Shown here: one piece after another, positions 52,995 through 62,087 of the stretch
Layout of the letters: each line of letters opens with the position of its first letter
How positions within the stretch are numbered: the stretch's first letter is position 1
Origin: Pseudomonas sp. GD03919
Lineage (GTDB): Bacteria; Pseudomonadota; Gammaproteobacteria; Pseudomonadales; Pseudomonadaceae
Length of the DNA: 64,000 nucleotides
NCBI RefSeq assembly: GCF_029814935.1
Contig: NZ_CP104582.1
Location: 2,542,001-2,606,000 of the forward strand
Direction of reading: 5' to 3'
The notes under the pieces: generated by a model
The model's input: only the letters and a program-made list of their open reading frames with translations
What the model was told of the DNA's origin: nothing
The model's database searches: none
Program-made: the position numbers and the translations under genes

Positions 52995-54028
52995 CAGAAC
53001 ACCTCGACCGCGTAACGCTGTCGCTCGACCATCTCGCCGATGGGCGCCAGCGTCAGCCCCAGCTCGGCGGCCACGGCGAGAAACTCGGCCTCACCTTCCG
53101 CCGCCACGGCAATCAGCAAGCCGCCGCTGGTCTGCGGATCGCACAGCAGCAGCTTGGCCAGCTCCGGCAGCGGTGCGATCCTGTCGCCATAGCTGTCGAA
53201 GTTGCGCAAGGTGCCACCGGGTATGCAGCCCTGCTCCAGATAGTGTTCGACACTCTCCAGACGCGGCACGCGGGCGAACTCGACACGGGCGCTGAGGCCA
53301 CTGCCATCAGCCATTTCCACCAGATGACCGAGCAGGCCGAAGCCGGTGACATCGGTCATCGCGCGCACGCTGGCGAGCTTGCCAAAGCGGCTGCCGGGCT
53401 TGTTCAGGGTGCACATCCAGTCACGCGCCAGGCCAATGTCGGCGTCACGCAGCTTGGCCTTCTTCTCCGCCGTGGTGAGGATGCCAATGCCCAGTGGTTT
53501 GCTCAGGTACAGCTTGCAACCAGCCGTGGCGGTGTCGTTGCGCTTCATGTTGGCCTTGCTCACCAGACCGGTCACGGCCAGGCCGAAAATCGGCTCCGGG
53601 GCATCGATCGAGTGCCCGCCTGCCAGCGGGATGCCGGCTTCGTCGCACACGGCGCGGCCACCGCGGATCACTTCGCGGGCTACCTCCGGCGCCAGCACAT
53701 TGACCGGCCAGCCGAGAATGGCGATGGCCATCAGTGGATCGCCGCCCATGGCGTAAATATCGCTGATGGCATTGGTGGCGGCGATACGGCCGAAATCGTA
53801 AGGGTCATCGACAATCGGCATGAAGAAATCGGTGGTGGACACCACACCGCGCTCTTCGTCGATGGCATACACCGCCGCATCATCGCGCGAGGCATTGCCG
53901 ACCCAGAGATTGGGGTCGAGATTCTGCGCCCCGCTGCCCGCGAGGATCACTTCGAGCACCTTGGGCGAAATCTTGCAACCGCAACCGGCGCCGTGGCTGT
54001 ACTGGGTCAAACGAATGGGTTCGCTCAT
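52994..54028 (-). CDS. selD: Selenide, water dikinase
   Basis: A 344-residue selenophosphate synthetase. The active-site segment [12 protein letters not shown] has Cys16 and Lys19, so it is the cysteine form and not a selenoprotein. ATP-binding aspartates lie in ASRDDAAVY and [17 protein letters not shown]. PurM-like C-terminal motifs are [10 protein letters not shown] and [10 protein letters not shown]. Product feeds MnmH (next gene) and, if present elsewhere, SelA for selenocysteine. Divergent from the patatin gene with 112 bp between. Confidence 0.95.
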   Translation of the reverse strand: MSEPIRLTQYSHGAGCGCKISPKVLEVILAGSGAQNLDPNLWVGNASRDDAAVYAIDEERGVVSTTDFFMPIVDDPYDFGRIAATNAISDIYAMGGDPLMAIAILGWPVNVLAPEVAREVIRGGRAVCDEAGIPLAGGHSIDAPEPIFGLAVTGLVSKANMKRNDTATAGCKLYLSKPLGIGILTTAEKKAKLRDADIGLARDWMCTLNKPGSRFGKLASVRAMTDVTGFGLLGHLVEMADGSGLSARVEFARVPRLESVEHYLEQGCIPGGTLRNFDSYGDRIAPLPELAKLLLCDPQTSGGLLIAVAAEGEAEFLAVAAELGLTLAPIGEMVERQRYAVEVF

Positions 54029-54140
54029 GCTTTTCTCTCACCGCGATGACTGGCGGCGGATTCTAGCAAAGACTGCATTGTCTGCCTTGGCTCAACGCTG
54101 GCGTGCGAGTAAGGTCAAAGCTTCAACGGGGGAACCATCG

Positions 54141-55148
54141 ATGAGCAAGAAAGTGGCGCTGGTGCTGGGCTCGGGGGGCGCGCGTGGCTATGCGCATATC
54201 GGCGTGATCGATGAGCTGCAGGCGCGCGGCTATGAAATCGGCTGTATCGCCGGCTGTTCGATGGGTGCGGTGGTCGGCGGCATCTTCGCGGCGGGCAAGC
54301 TGCCGGAGTACCGCGAGTGGACGGAAAGCCTGGATTATCTCGACGTGCTGCGCCTGCTCGACGTCAGTTTCCACCTGGGCGCCATTCGCGGTGAGCGGGT
54401 GTTCGGGCGGATTCAGGACATCGTCGGCGACGTGGATATCGAGAACCTCAACATCCCCTTCACCGCCGTCGCCACGGACCTCACCAACCAGCAGGAAATC
54501 TGGTTCCAGGAGGGCTGTCTGCACCAGGCGATGCGTGCCTCGGCGGCGATCCCCAGCCTGTTCACCCCAGTCATTCAGGGTAAGCGCATGCTGGTCGATG
54601 GCGGCCTGCTCAACCCGCTGCCGATCGTCCCGGTGGTGTCCAGCCACTGCGATCTGATCGTCGCGGTCAACCTCAACGCCACCAACCAGAATCACTACCA
54701 GTTGCCGCTGATCGAACGTCCGGCAGCGCTCAAGGGCCGCATCGATCAGTTGATGAGCAACCTCGGCTCGCGCCTGCCGAACTTTCGCCGCAAGGGCGAT
54801 GACGAAACGCTGCTGCTCGGCAGCGCGCAACATCCGGGCGATGAAATCGCTCCGGCGGCAGCCCCGGACCGCAAGGAGGATGGCGCAGCGCCCCGATCCG
54901 CAAGTGGCTCGCGTGTTGCCGAATTCAGCGGGCCAGGCTCGCTGCTGGAGCTGGTCAACCAGAGCTTCGAGGTGATGCAGAACTCCCTGGCGCAATACAA
55001 GATCGCCGGTTACCCGCCGGATATCCTGATCAATGTGCCCAAGCGCGTCTGCCGCTTCTTCGAGTTTTACAAGGCGCCGGAGCTGATCATGCTGGGCCGG
55101 CAGATCGCCCGCGACACCCTCGACAAGTACGAAAGCGAGCGCGGCTGA
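54141..55148 (+). CDS. Patatin-like phospholipase (RssA/YchK-like)
   Basis: A 335-residue cytoplasmic patatin-fold protein. Oxyanion hole LVLGSGGARGYAHIGV, nucleophile elbow GCSMGAVVGG (Gly-x-Ser-x-Gly) and the Asp of VDGGLLNPLP form the Ser-Asp dyad. It resembles RssA-type predicted phospholipases. ATG 54141 has GGGGGA 8 bp upstream. The frame continues 5' through selD antisense sequence to 53820, which is a shadow. It ends stop-to-stop with the permease gene, inside a perfect palindrome. Confidence 0.9.
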   Translation: MSKKVALVLGSGGARGYAHIGVIDELQARGYEIGCIAGCSMGAVVGGIFAAGKLPEYREWTESLDYLDVLRLLDVSFHLGAIRGERVFGRIQDIVGDVDIENLNIPFTAVATDLTNQQEIWFQEGCLHQAMRASAAIPSLFTPVIQGKRMLVDGGLLNPLPIVPVVSSHCDLIVAVNLNATNQNHYQLPLIERPAALKGRIDQLMSNLGSRLPNFRRKGDDETLLLGSAQHPGDEIAPAAAPDRKEDGAAPRSASGSRVAEFSGPGSLLELVNQSFEVMQNSLAQYKIAGYPPDILINVPKRVCRFFEFYKAPELIMLGRQIARDTLDKYESERG

Positions 55149-55158
55149 TCAGCCGCGC
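55139..55158. other. 20-bp perfect palindrome spanning two convergent stop codons
   Basis: GCGCGGCTGATCAGCCGCGC. The central TGATCA is the plus-strand TGA (55146-55148) joined to the minus-strand TGA (55149-55151). Both genes end in codons for Arg-Gly. With no loop or T tract it is a poor classical terminator, but it may slow polymerases from both sides. Confidence 0.7.
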
Positions 55159-56234
55159 GTTTGCTCACCCGGCAGCGGTTTGTCCACTGTCGTTTCGGCG
55201 GCTGGCGCTTTGTCCGCCACCCAATCGCTGAGCAGGCTATAGGCCACCGCCAGCAGGGTCGGCCCCAGGAACAGGCCCATGAAGCCAAACGCCAGGATGC
55301 CGCCAAACACACCGAGCAGCACCACCACCAGCGGCAGGTTGCCGCCACGGCTGATCAGGTAGGGTTTGAGAATATTGTCCACACCGCTGATGACGAAGAA
55401 GCCCCAGACACCCAGGAAAATCGCCATACCGATCTCCCCCTGCCACACCAGCCAGGCCACGGAAGGCCCCCAGATCAGCGGCGGGATCATGATGAAACTG
55501 CAGGCGAAGGTCAGCAGGGCCAGCACCAGCGCCCCCGGCACGCCGGCGATGGCAAAACCGATATAGGCCAGTACGGCCTGCGCGGCAGCGGTACCGATCA
55601 CGCCGTTGACCACGCGCTGCACGGTGCCGGCGACCAACTCCAGGTAATGGTCGGCGCGCACGCCGATCAGCCGCTCCAGCAAGCTGTGCACGAATACCGC
55701 CAGGCGTGGCCCGTCACGGTAGAAGAAGAACACCAGCACCAGGCTCAGGGCCAGCTCGACCATACCCGTGCCGATTTTCGCGCTGCGTGCCATCAGCCAG
55801 TTACCGACCTGGCCCAGATAGGGCCGTGCGGTATCGAAGAGCGCCGCGCCTTGCTGATCGACGGTGCGCCACAACTCCACCAATCGCTCGCCAACCAGCG
55901 GAATGCCGGCCAGCCAGCTCGGCGGCGGCGGCAGGCCTTTCACTTGCAGATCTCTGACCAGCGCGTTGGCATCCTTGATGTGATCGGCCAGGTTGAAGCC
56001 CAGCCAAACCAGAGGCACTGCCACCAGGACGACCCAGACACCCGTGAGGATGCCTGCCGCCAGCGACATACGGCCATTGAGCAACTGCGTCAGCAGACGC
56101 ATCAGCGGCCAACTGGCAAAGGCCAGCACGGCCGCCCAGAACAATGCCGACCAGAATGGCGCCAGCACCCAGAGACTGGCGGCCAGCAGACCGAGCAAAA
56201 GAATCTGCACCAGCAGACGATCATTGTTGGCCAT
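55149..56234 (-). CDS. AI-2E family transporter (PerM/YdiK-like)
   Basis: A 361-residue membrane protein with seven to eight helices and a periplasmic-loop region of ~80 residues between the early and late helices. Family segments: VFFFYRDGPRLAVFVHSLLERL, VNGVIGTAAAQAVLAYIGFAIAGVPGALVLALLTF, and LKPYLISRGGNLPLVVVLLGVFGGILAFGFMGLFLGPTLLAVAY. Members export AI-2 (TqsA) or act as Na+/H+ antiporters or permeases; the closest E. coli relative by length looks like YdiK. ATG 56234 has AAGGGAG upstream. Single gene. Confidence 0.88.
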   Translation of the reverse strand: MANNDRLLVQILLLGLLAASLWVLAPFWSALFWAAVLAFASWPLMRLLTQLLNGRMSLAAGILTGVWVVLVAVPLVWLGFNLADHIKDANALVRDLQVKGLPPPPSWLAGIPLVGERLVELWRTVDQQGAALFDTARPYLGQVGNWLMARSAKIGTGMVELALSLVLVFFFYRDGPRLAVFVHSLLERLIGVRADHYLELVAGTVQRVVNGVIGTAAAQAVLAYIGFAIAGVPGALVLALLTFACSFIMIPPLIWGPSVAWLVWQGEIGMAIFLGVWGFFVISGVDNILKPYLISRGGNLPLVVVLLGVFGGILAFGFMGLFLGPTLLAVAYSLLSDWVADKAPAAETTVDKPLPGEQTRG

Positions 56235-56308
56235 CGAGCGAAACTCCCTTCGGCGAAACGACAAAGCGCCCTTACGGGCGCTCTGCATAGGCGATTGCGA
56301 GCGCTAGC

Positions 56309-57124
56309 TTAACGCAACAGACGCAGGCTCAGGGCACCATCGGCAGCATCGCCAAGTTCCAGGCGCGCTTCACGTACACGTTGCGCGATCAACGCCTCGC
56401 GCCAGGCCTCGGCCTGACTACCCGCGAGAGTAACGCGCAGCGTGCTGTCCAGATTGAGGCTGCGTGCCAGTACGTCCACCCAGGCGCTGTCAACCTTGGC
56501 TTCATCGGTCAGTTTCAGTTGCCCATCGCTTCGCAACTGACGCAGCAGCGTCGCGGGTGTCGGCAGCAATTCACCCAATGGTGCGTCGGCATCCAGTTGC
56601 TCGGCATGCAGATAGGCGCGGCGATTACCCCGGGTGATGCTGTACAGCGCCAGCAGGCTTTCGTGATTCGGCTCGGCCAGGCGCAACAGCGCGTAGGCCT
56701 GCTGGTCGTCGGAACCATACAGCGTGGCATTGCCGAACACCGAGTTGGCCCACAGGCTGCTGGCGCCGCACTCGCGGCCCTGGCACCAGTAAAGCAATTC
56801 GGCGCCCTGCTGCAGCAGCGTTTCCCGTGCGGCGGTGAATGCCTGATCAGCGCTGTGGGTGCGTGGCAATTCGTAGGTCACCGCGTGGTGCTGGCCCTGT
56901 ACGAGGATCTCGCGCTCGTAACGCAAGCGTCCGCTGATACGGCGAATCGAGCCCTGCGGGTAGATACGTTCGACGTCCGGCGCCTCCTTGAACGCCACGA
57001 TCAGACTGCCGGGAAAACGCGGCAAAACCTCAAGATCGCGGCTGCCTGGCAGATCAGCCGCCAGCACGGCAGCACTGCAAAAGGTAGCCAGCGCTGCGCA
57101 CAACAGCTTCGTATAGCCCTTCAT
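56309..57124 (-). CDS. DUF4892 exported protein
   Basis: A 271-residue secreted protein; signal YTKLLCAALATFCSAAVLA, then ADLPGSRDLEVLPRFPGS. The central region (YWCQGRECGASSLWANSVFGNATLYGSDDQQAYALLRLA) with a Cys pair is typical of the Pseudomonas DUF4892 group. The C-terminal half looks like a degenerate OmpA-like alpha/beta fold (LARSLNLDSTLRVTLAGSQAEAW). Function unknown. ATG 57124 is favoured by the signal peptide; the open frame further 5' has no ribosome site. Confidence 0.8.
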   Translation of the reverse strand: MKGYTKLLCAALATFCSAAVLAADLPGSRDLEVLPRFPGSLIVAFKEAPDVERIYPQGSIRRISGRLRYEREILVQGQHHAVTYELPRTHSADQAFTAARETLLQQGAELLYWCQGRECGASSLWANSVFGNATLYGSDDQQAYALLRLAEPNHESLLALYSITRGNRRAYLHAEQLDADAPLGELLPTPATLLRQLRSDGQLKLTDEAKVDSAWVDVLARSLNLDSTLRVTLAGSQAEAWREALIAQRVREARLELGDAADGALSLRLLR

Positions 57125-57251
57125 TGACTGCAGACCTGTTGCAGGCCAAGGGCAAACGAACTTGCAAAGCAGTGGGTGACGACTTTTGACGGGGCGATCA
57201 TGCAATCCTCCATGGCAGACCGCCACACCTTTCCCCAGGGCCGCAGGCAAG

Positions 57252-58115
57252 TCAAGGCAGGCGCAGGAATGGATTGAAACAATCCGCTACGAGCTGCGCG
57301 CCAGCCTCGTCATCCAGATGCAGATGATGCCCGCCAGGCAGGCGATGCACCTCGAACGGTACGTGCTGGAGCAGAGCCTGCACCGCCGGCTGTGCGCTCA
57401 TCATGCCTTGCTCGGCCAGCACCAGACTGACCGGGCATTGCAGCGCATGGACGAACGCCTGGGCATGAGCCCAGCTCAGGCGCAGCGGTGATGGCAGGGT
57501 CAGGCGGCTGTCAGTACGCCAGGTGTAACCGCCAGGCACCGGCATCAGCCCGCGCTGGGCCAGCAATTCGGCCGCCTCTCGACTGACCGCACCGACGCCT
57601 TTCATGCGTGCCTCGACTGCACGCGCCACCTCGGCATACACCGGCTTGCGCTTGTCGGTGAGTTTCTGCCTGGCGCGCAACGCTTCCCCGAGTTTTTCCG
57701 GTGCCTGTTCGGCCTCACCGGTATAGGGCACCAGGCCGTCGATCAACGCCAGGCGCGCAATGCGCTCGGGCATCGCCCCGGCCAGCAACACCGCGGTAAT
57801 CGCGCCCATGGAATGGCCGAGGATGGAAAAACGCTGCCAGCCAAACTGTTCGGCGACCTGCAGCACGTCATAGGCGTAGTCCCATAACGCATAACCTGCG
57901 CCTGCTGCACGATGCTCGGAGTGGCCATGACCGGCAAAATCCAGCGCGACGATGCGCAGCCCTTCGAGTTTCGGTGCCAGCCGCGCGAAGCTCGCGGCAT
58001 TATCCAGCCAGCCGTGCAGGGCCAATACCGGCAAACCCTCTTCGGGGCCATAGAGATGCGCCGCCAGCTCGATATGCGGCAGGCTCAGACGAACTTCCTC
58101 GAAGCCTGCGTTCAT
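57252..58115 (-). CDS. Alpha/beta hydrolase
   Basis: A 287-residue alpha/beta hydrolase. Oxyanion region LALHGWLDNAASF, nucleophile elbow ILGHSMGAIT (Ser), acid Asp in the MSLVLAEQG-type strand region, and catalytic His in LPGGHHLHLD. The HGWLDN start motif is that of the MEST/serine hydrolase-like group common in Pseudomonas. ATG 58115 overlaps the stop of the preceding hydrolase gene (ATGA) and has AGGAG 9 bp upstream. Substrate unknown; probably an ester or thioester. Confidence 0.85.
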   Translation of the reverse strand: MNAGFEEVRLSLPHIELAAHLYGPEEGLPVLALHGWLDNAASFARLAPKLEGLRIVALDFAGHGHSEHRAAGAGYALWDYAYDVLQVAEQFGWQRFSILGHSMGAITAVLLAGAMPERIARLALIDGLVPYTGEAEQAPEKLGEALRARQKLTDKRKPVYAEVARAVEARMKGVGAVSREAAELLAQRGLMPVPGGYTWRTDSRLTLPSPLRLSWAHAQAFVHALQCPVSLVLAEQGMMSAQPAVQALLQHVPFEVHRLPGGHHLHLDDEAGAQLVADCFNPFLRLP

Positions 58116-58915
58116 GCGTCTTGCTCCTGATGACCGGCCCAGCGACTGAACAGCTGACGCAGCAACTCGGCCGTGGCCTGCGGCCGCTCCAGCGGGAACA
58201 TATGGCCGCCAGGCAAATGGTGATATTCCGCACGCGGCATGCGCTTGAGCAGACGCGCATGATGCGGCAGCACGACGCGGCTGTGGCGCCCCCGAACCAT
58301 GGCCAGCGGTACGGCAAGCTGCTGCGGCCGACCCGGCGCGGTGTGCGGCACGCTGCGGTAGATGCTGATCTCGGTGGCAGGGTCGAACTTCAAACGCAAA
58401 CCCTGCGTTCCCGCCTGCAGACCGTGGCTGACATAAGCATCCAGACATTCGGGATCGAAACGCCGGAACAAGCTCTTGCCGGCAAAATAATTACGCGCTT
58501 CGAGCAGGTCGGCGAATGCTTCACGGCGCCCCAGGGTGCGCCCCGCCGGGGTGATGCGGTCGATGAAGCCGAAGCGTTTGGCGGCGCGGATCACCATGCG
58601 GTCGGCCAGGGTCAGCAGCGGCGAGTCGAGCATCACCACGCCGCGGTACAGCTCGGGGCGGAGCAAGGCTGCGTGATAATGCAACACACCGCCGAGCGAA
58701 TGACCGACGCCCCAGACCGGCTCGTCACCACCCTCGAGGTGATGGATCAGCTCATCGACCAGATTCGACCAGTTGTCATTGACCGGAAAACGCGGGTCGT
58801 GGCCGTGCTGCTCCAGGTGCTGCACCTGAAAGTCCGGCGCCAGCGCGGCGAACAGCTTGCCGTAGGTGGCCGACGGAAAGCCGTTGGCATGAGCGAAAAA
58901 AACGGACTGCGACAT
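58112..58915 (-). CDS. Alpha/beta hydrolase
   Basis: A 267-residue alpha/beta hydrolase, not closely similar to its coupled neighbour. Start region FFAHANGFPSATYGKLFAAL, nucleophile elbow GVGHSLGGVLHYHAAL (Ser) and His in LPGGHMFPLERP. The HANGFPS opening places it in a proteobacterial cluster of predicted lysophospholipase-like hydrolases. Two hydrolases in one operon with 4-bp overlap suggest linked substrates. ATG 58915. Function unknown beyond the fold. Confidence 0.85.
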   Translation of the reverse strand: MSQSVFFAHANGFPSATYGKLFAALAPDFQVQHLEQHGHDPRFPVNDNWSNLVDELIHHLEGGDEPVWGVGHSLGGVLHYHAALLRPELYRGVVMLDSPLLTLADRMVIRAAKRFGFIDRITPAGRTLGRREAFADLLEARNYFAGKSLFRRFDPECLDAYVSHGLQAGTQGLRLKFDPATEISIYRSVPHTAPGRPQQLAVPLAMVRGRHSRVVLPHHARLLKRMPRAEYHHLPGGHMFPLERPQATAELLRQLFSRWAGHQEQDA

Positions 58916-59280
58916 GCATCAAACCCGAAATCCACTGGTATCGGGATTCTCCGGCAGCCGTCAGCCTGGGGCAACGACTGTAACGGCCATTGATGACGGT
59001 GCAATGGTCAGGGCTATGCCCGCCAGCGCCCAAGATGGGCCTCTGTATTCACTGATGCTGCGTTGATAACGGGCTGGAACGCCAGCCCATTTACAGCGCC
59101 TTGACTCGGGGGCGAGCCCAATCCGCGCCCGCCCCTTTCCGGGGTCGCCCTGGGATCGCCAGAACCTCGCTCGACGACTTTTCGTACGAACCCGGCCAGG
59201 CTTGAAAAACCGCCGGATATGCTCGGCCCGTCACCCCCTCACTGGGTATGCCAGGCTCGCATCAGCCCCCATGTGCAGCA
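58916..59280. other. Long intergenic region
   Basis: 365 bp without a credible gene. The left part should carry the promoter of the hydrolase pair. Near 59055-59110 it reads TGCTGCGTTGATAAC, then CCAGCCCATTTACAGCGCC, resembling the interior of the repeat at 31121-31261 (TGCTGCGTT, CTCATTTACAGCTCG). I take it as a decayed repeat copy. Nothing else is recognised. Confidence 0.5.
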
Positions 59281-59724
59281 TCACACCTTGGCAGGCTGTT
59301 CACCCAACGGCACGATGGCCATGGTCAGCCGTGAAATACAGTTGGCCTTGCCGTCGTCACCGCTTAGGCGAATATCCCAGACGTGCGTGGTTCGCCCCAG
59401 GTGCACTGGCCGTGCAACCGCGTGCACACGCCCGCTGCGCAAACCACGCAGGTGGTTGGCATTGACCTCCAGACCGACGCAGTAGAAGCGGCTGGTGTCG
59501 ATGCACAGGTAGCTGGCGGTCGACCCAAGGGTTTCCGCCAGCACCACAGAGGCACCACCGTGCAGCAGACCGTAAGGCTGATGAGTGCGCGAGTCGATCA
59601 CCATGCTAGCGCTGAGCGATTCGTCGTCGAAGGATTCGAAACGGATGTCCAGCACCTCGCCGATGCTGTTCTTGAGCGTGGCGTTCAGTGCCGCGATATC
59701 TGGGGTTCGTTGCCAGAGAGCCAT
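59281..59724 (-). CDS. Hotdog-fold thioesterase (YdiI/EntH-like)
   Basis: A 147-residue single-hotdog acyl-CoA thioesterase of the PaaI/YdiI group. The signature QPYGLLHGGASVVLAETLGSTAS contains the His-Gly-Gly turn and the catalytic Glu of YdiI/EntH. SGRVHAVARPVHLGRTTHVWDI completes the CoA-binding sheet. ATG 59724 has AAGGA upstream; the open frame further 5' is not homologous. It lies 55 bp behind the acyl-CoA synthetase gene on the same strand, so acyl-CoA making and breaking enzymes are likely co-transcribed. Confidence 0.88.
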   Translation of the reverse strand: MALWQRTPDIAALNATLKNSIGEVLDIRFESFDDESLSASMVIDSRTHQPYGLLHGGASVVLAETLGSTASYLCIDTSRFYCVGLEVNANHLRGLRSGRVHAVARPVHLGRTTHVWDIRLSGDDGKANCISRLTMAIVPLGEQPAKV

Positions 59725-59779
59725 GGACTTTTCCTTGAACGGAGGGAAAACAGGGCCGGCGGCGCCAACCCGGCGATAC

Positions 59780-61447
59780 TCAATCGTGCCAGAGTACCGC
59801 TTCGCTGCGCTGCTGCCATTCGGAGAAACGCTCGCCATAGGTGCCCTCGATCACTGCACGCTTGATCTTCAGGGTTGGTGTGAGGAAACCGTTCTCCACC
59901 GCCCAGACCTCCTTGACCAGCACCAGGCCCTGCAAACGCTCATGTTGATCGAGGCGACCATTGACCTCGGCAAGCAATGCCTTGAGGCTGCTTTCCAGCT
60001 CGTTGCGGCTGTCGTTGGCCGCTTCCTGGCGCCCCACATCAGACAATACGCATAGCGCGATGGGCTGTGGCAGACCGTCCCCAACCACACAGACCTGCTC
60101 GATGCGCGAGTGCTCACCGAGACGGTTTTCGATCGGCGCCGGTGCCACGTACTTACCCTTGCTGGTCTTGAAGATCTCCTTGATGCGCCCGGTCAGGCGC
60201 AGGTTGCCCTCGGCATCCTGCTCGCCCTTGTCGCCCGTACGCAGAAAACCGTCGTCGGTCAGCGCTTCGGCGGTCTTGAGCGGGTCCTTGTAGTACCCCT
60301 GCATGGTTGCGCCACTGCGTACCTGAACTTCACCGTCTTCAGCAATACGCACCTCGACACCCGGGTTGTTCTGGCCAATCCAGCCCTGCTTGAACCTGCC
60401 GGGCAGGCAGACGTGGGAATAACCGCAGTTCTCGGTCATGCCATAGACCTCCTGGATCTCCATGCCCAGACGCCGATACCAGTTGAGCAGCGCCTCGGGG
60501 ACCGGGGCGGCCCCGGACAGCGCATAGCGAATGGCGTCCAGACCCAGCCCGGCGAGCACCTTGCGGCCGATAAAGCGACCAATGATGGGTAAACTCAGCA
60601 GGCGGTCAAGCTTGTGCGCCGGCATCTTGCTGTACACGCCCATCTGGAACTTGGTCCAGATGCGCGGCACACCGAACATCACCGTCGGCCGCGCGCGCTT
60701 GAGGTCTGCAAGGAAGGTATCCAGGCTCTCGGCGAAGAAGATGGTCTGTCCGGCATAGAGTGACGCCAGCTCGATGAACATGCGCTCGGCGACATGACAC
60801 AGCGGCAGATAGGAGATCAGTCGATCATCCTCACCGACGCCAAACAGCTTGATGGCATTACTGGCGGCGAAGCCGAGGTTGGAGAAGTTGTGCATCACGC
60901 CTTTGGGCATGCCGGTGGTGCCGGAGGTATAGATGATGGTGGCCAACTGGTTGGCCGCAGGCTTGGGATCGTCCTGAATCGGTGCACTGCGCTGCAGATC
61001 ATCCCAACTGAAGTCGAAGCGGCCCTGCGGATGCAGTGGCAGGCTGATGGTCGCCACCCCTGGCGGCAGCCCCGGCGCCATCGAAGCCCAGTCATCGAGC
61101 TTGCCGATGAAGGCCAGTGTCGCCTCGGAATGCTCCAGTACCTGACGCATGGAGTCGGCGGTGAGGTTGGGATACAGCGGCACCGAGACGCAGCCCGCCA
61201 TCCAGATCGCCAGATCGGCAATGATCCAGTGCACGCAGTTCTTGGAAACGATGGCGACACGACTGCCCGGCGGCAGTTCGCGGCTGCGCAACCAACTGGC
61301 CGCACGCCGGGCCTGTTCCCCGACCTCGGCCCAACTCAGCTCCAGCAGTTGACCGCCACTGAGAGGTTGAACCATGTAGCGTTTGTTCGGGTGCCTTGCT
61401 TCACGTTCGTAAAACAGCTCGAGGGGCAAACGGATTGCATCAGCCAC
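59780..61447 (-). CDS. AMP-binding long-chain acyl-CoA synthetase-like enzyme
   Basis: A 555-residue ANL-superfamily ligase. P-loop IIYTSGTTGMPKG, then SYLPLCHVAERMF, the A5 motif QEVYGMTENCGYSH, GFLRTGDKGEQDAEGNLRLTGRIKEIFKTSKGKYVAP (adenylation/hinge) and C-terminal Lys region LTPTLKIKRAVIE, as in the FadD15/bubblegum-type long-chain fatty acyl-CoA synthetases. Start is GTG 61447 with an excellent AGGAGG 8 bp upstream; frames beyond that cover the operator. A 22-bp palindrome 33 bp upstream suggests repression by a TetR-type regulator. Exact substrate unknown. Confidence 0.9.
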   Translation of the reverse strand: MADAIRLPLELFYEREARHPNKRYMVQPLSGGQLLELSWAEVGEQARRAASWLRSRELPPGSRVAIVSKNCVHWIIADLAIWMAGCVSVPLYPNLTADSMRQVLEHSEATLAFIGKLDDWASMAPGLPPGVATISLPLHPQGRFDFSWDDLQRSAPIQDDPKPAANQLATIIYTSGTTGMPKGVMHNFSNLGFAASNAIKLFGVGEDDRLISYLPLCHVAERMFIELASLYAGQTIFFAESLDTFLADLKRARPTVMFGVPRIWTKFQMGVYSKMPAHKLDRLLSLPIIGRFIGRKVLAGLGLDAIRYALSGAAPVPEALLNWYRRLGMEIQEVYGMTENCGYSHVCLPGRFKQGWIGQNNPGVEVRIAEDGEVQVRSGATMQGYYKDPLKTAEALTDDGFLRTGDKGEQDAEGNLRLTGRIKEIFKTSKGKYVAPAPIENRLGEHSRIEQVCVVGDGLPQPIALCVLSDVGRQEAANDSRNELESSLKALLAEVNGRLDQHERLQGLVLVKEVWAVENGFLTPTLKIKRAVIEGTYGERFSEWQQRSEAVLWHD

Positions 61448-61479
61448 AGGGCTTCCTCCTTTGTTGTTTTTGTAGGAAT

Positions 61480-61501
61480 CAACCAAGCACTTGCTTGGTT
61501 G
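61480..61501. promoter_or_regulatory. TetR-type operator of the acyl-CoA synthetase gene
   Basis: Arms CAACCAAGC and GCTTGGTTG (perfect 9 bp) around a 4-base ACTT centre, 33 bp upstream of the GTG start. Form and size suit a TetR-family repressor, many of which control fatty acid genes. No regulator gene is adjacent. Confidence 0.65.
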
Positions 61502-61628
61502 ACTATTCCACGTGAACAAAAGAGGTGCAAGTTAAGAAATGTTTCGCAACTGGAACATTCGCCTTCAGACGCCCTGGAACGGGCATCAGGCGCTTGCAGC
61601 AAGGTGCGCAGCGCCACAGGGCAAAGGC

Positions 61629-62087
61629 TCAGCGCGGGTGAATCAACGCCAGCAGCTCCATCAGCCCGGCTGCCGAAATATCACCTTCCAGCTCAGCCAG
61701 GCTGGCAGTACGCATCGGCAGCGGCTCCTGGCGATGACCATGCACCAGCAAACCTCCCAGTGCGCCGATCAGCGGCTGATGGCTGACCAGCAGTACCTCG
61801 GCATGCTCGCGTTCATCGAGGTATTTCAGCGCATCGCGCGGGTCGCTGTCCGGCGTCAGCCAGGACACCGTCTGCACCGAGCCGCTGAACCCTAGCTCAA
61901 GGCGTACCAATTCGGCCGTCTGCTGAGCGCGCACGTAAGGGCTGGCCATGATAGCGGTCAGCGGGCGACCAAGCAGTTGCGCGGCAGCCTGTTGCACTTC
62001 CTGGCGACCATGGGCGGTCAGTTCGCGGGCCGCATCGCTGGCGGCCTGAGGTTCGGCCTGACCATGACGCAACAGCCATAACCTCAC
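61629..62087 (-). CDS. sixA: Phosphohistidine phosphatase SixA
   Basis: A 152-residue histidine phosphatase. Catalytic RHG motif in RLWLLRHGQAEPQA; second arginine in ASPYVRAQQTAELV; second histidine in VLLVSHQPLIGALGG. Length and start match SixA, which removes phosphate from phosphohistidines of HPt domains and of the nitrogen phosphotransferase system. The start overlaps the DUF4389 stop by 4 bp, so the pair is coupled. A histidine kinase gene lies nearby at the window end, though any link is guesswork. Confidence 0.9.
   Translation of the reverse strand: MRLWLLRHGQAEPQAASDAARELTAHGRQEVQQAAAQLLGRPLTAIMASPYVRAQQTAELVRLELGFSGSVQTVSWLTPDSDPRDALKYLDEREHAEVLLVSHQPLIGALGGLLVHGHRQEPLPMRTASLAELEGDISAAGLMELLALIHPR

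Noticed and set aside
53978..53995. Selenocysteine (TGA) in the SelD active site
   Set aside because: The codon is an ordinary cysteine codon and the frame is continuous.
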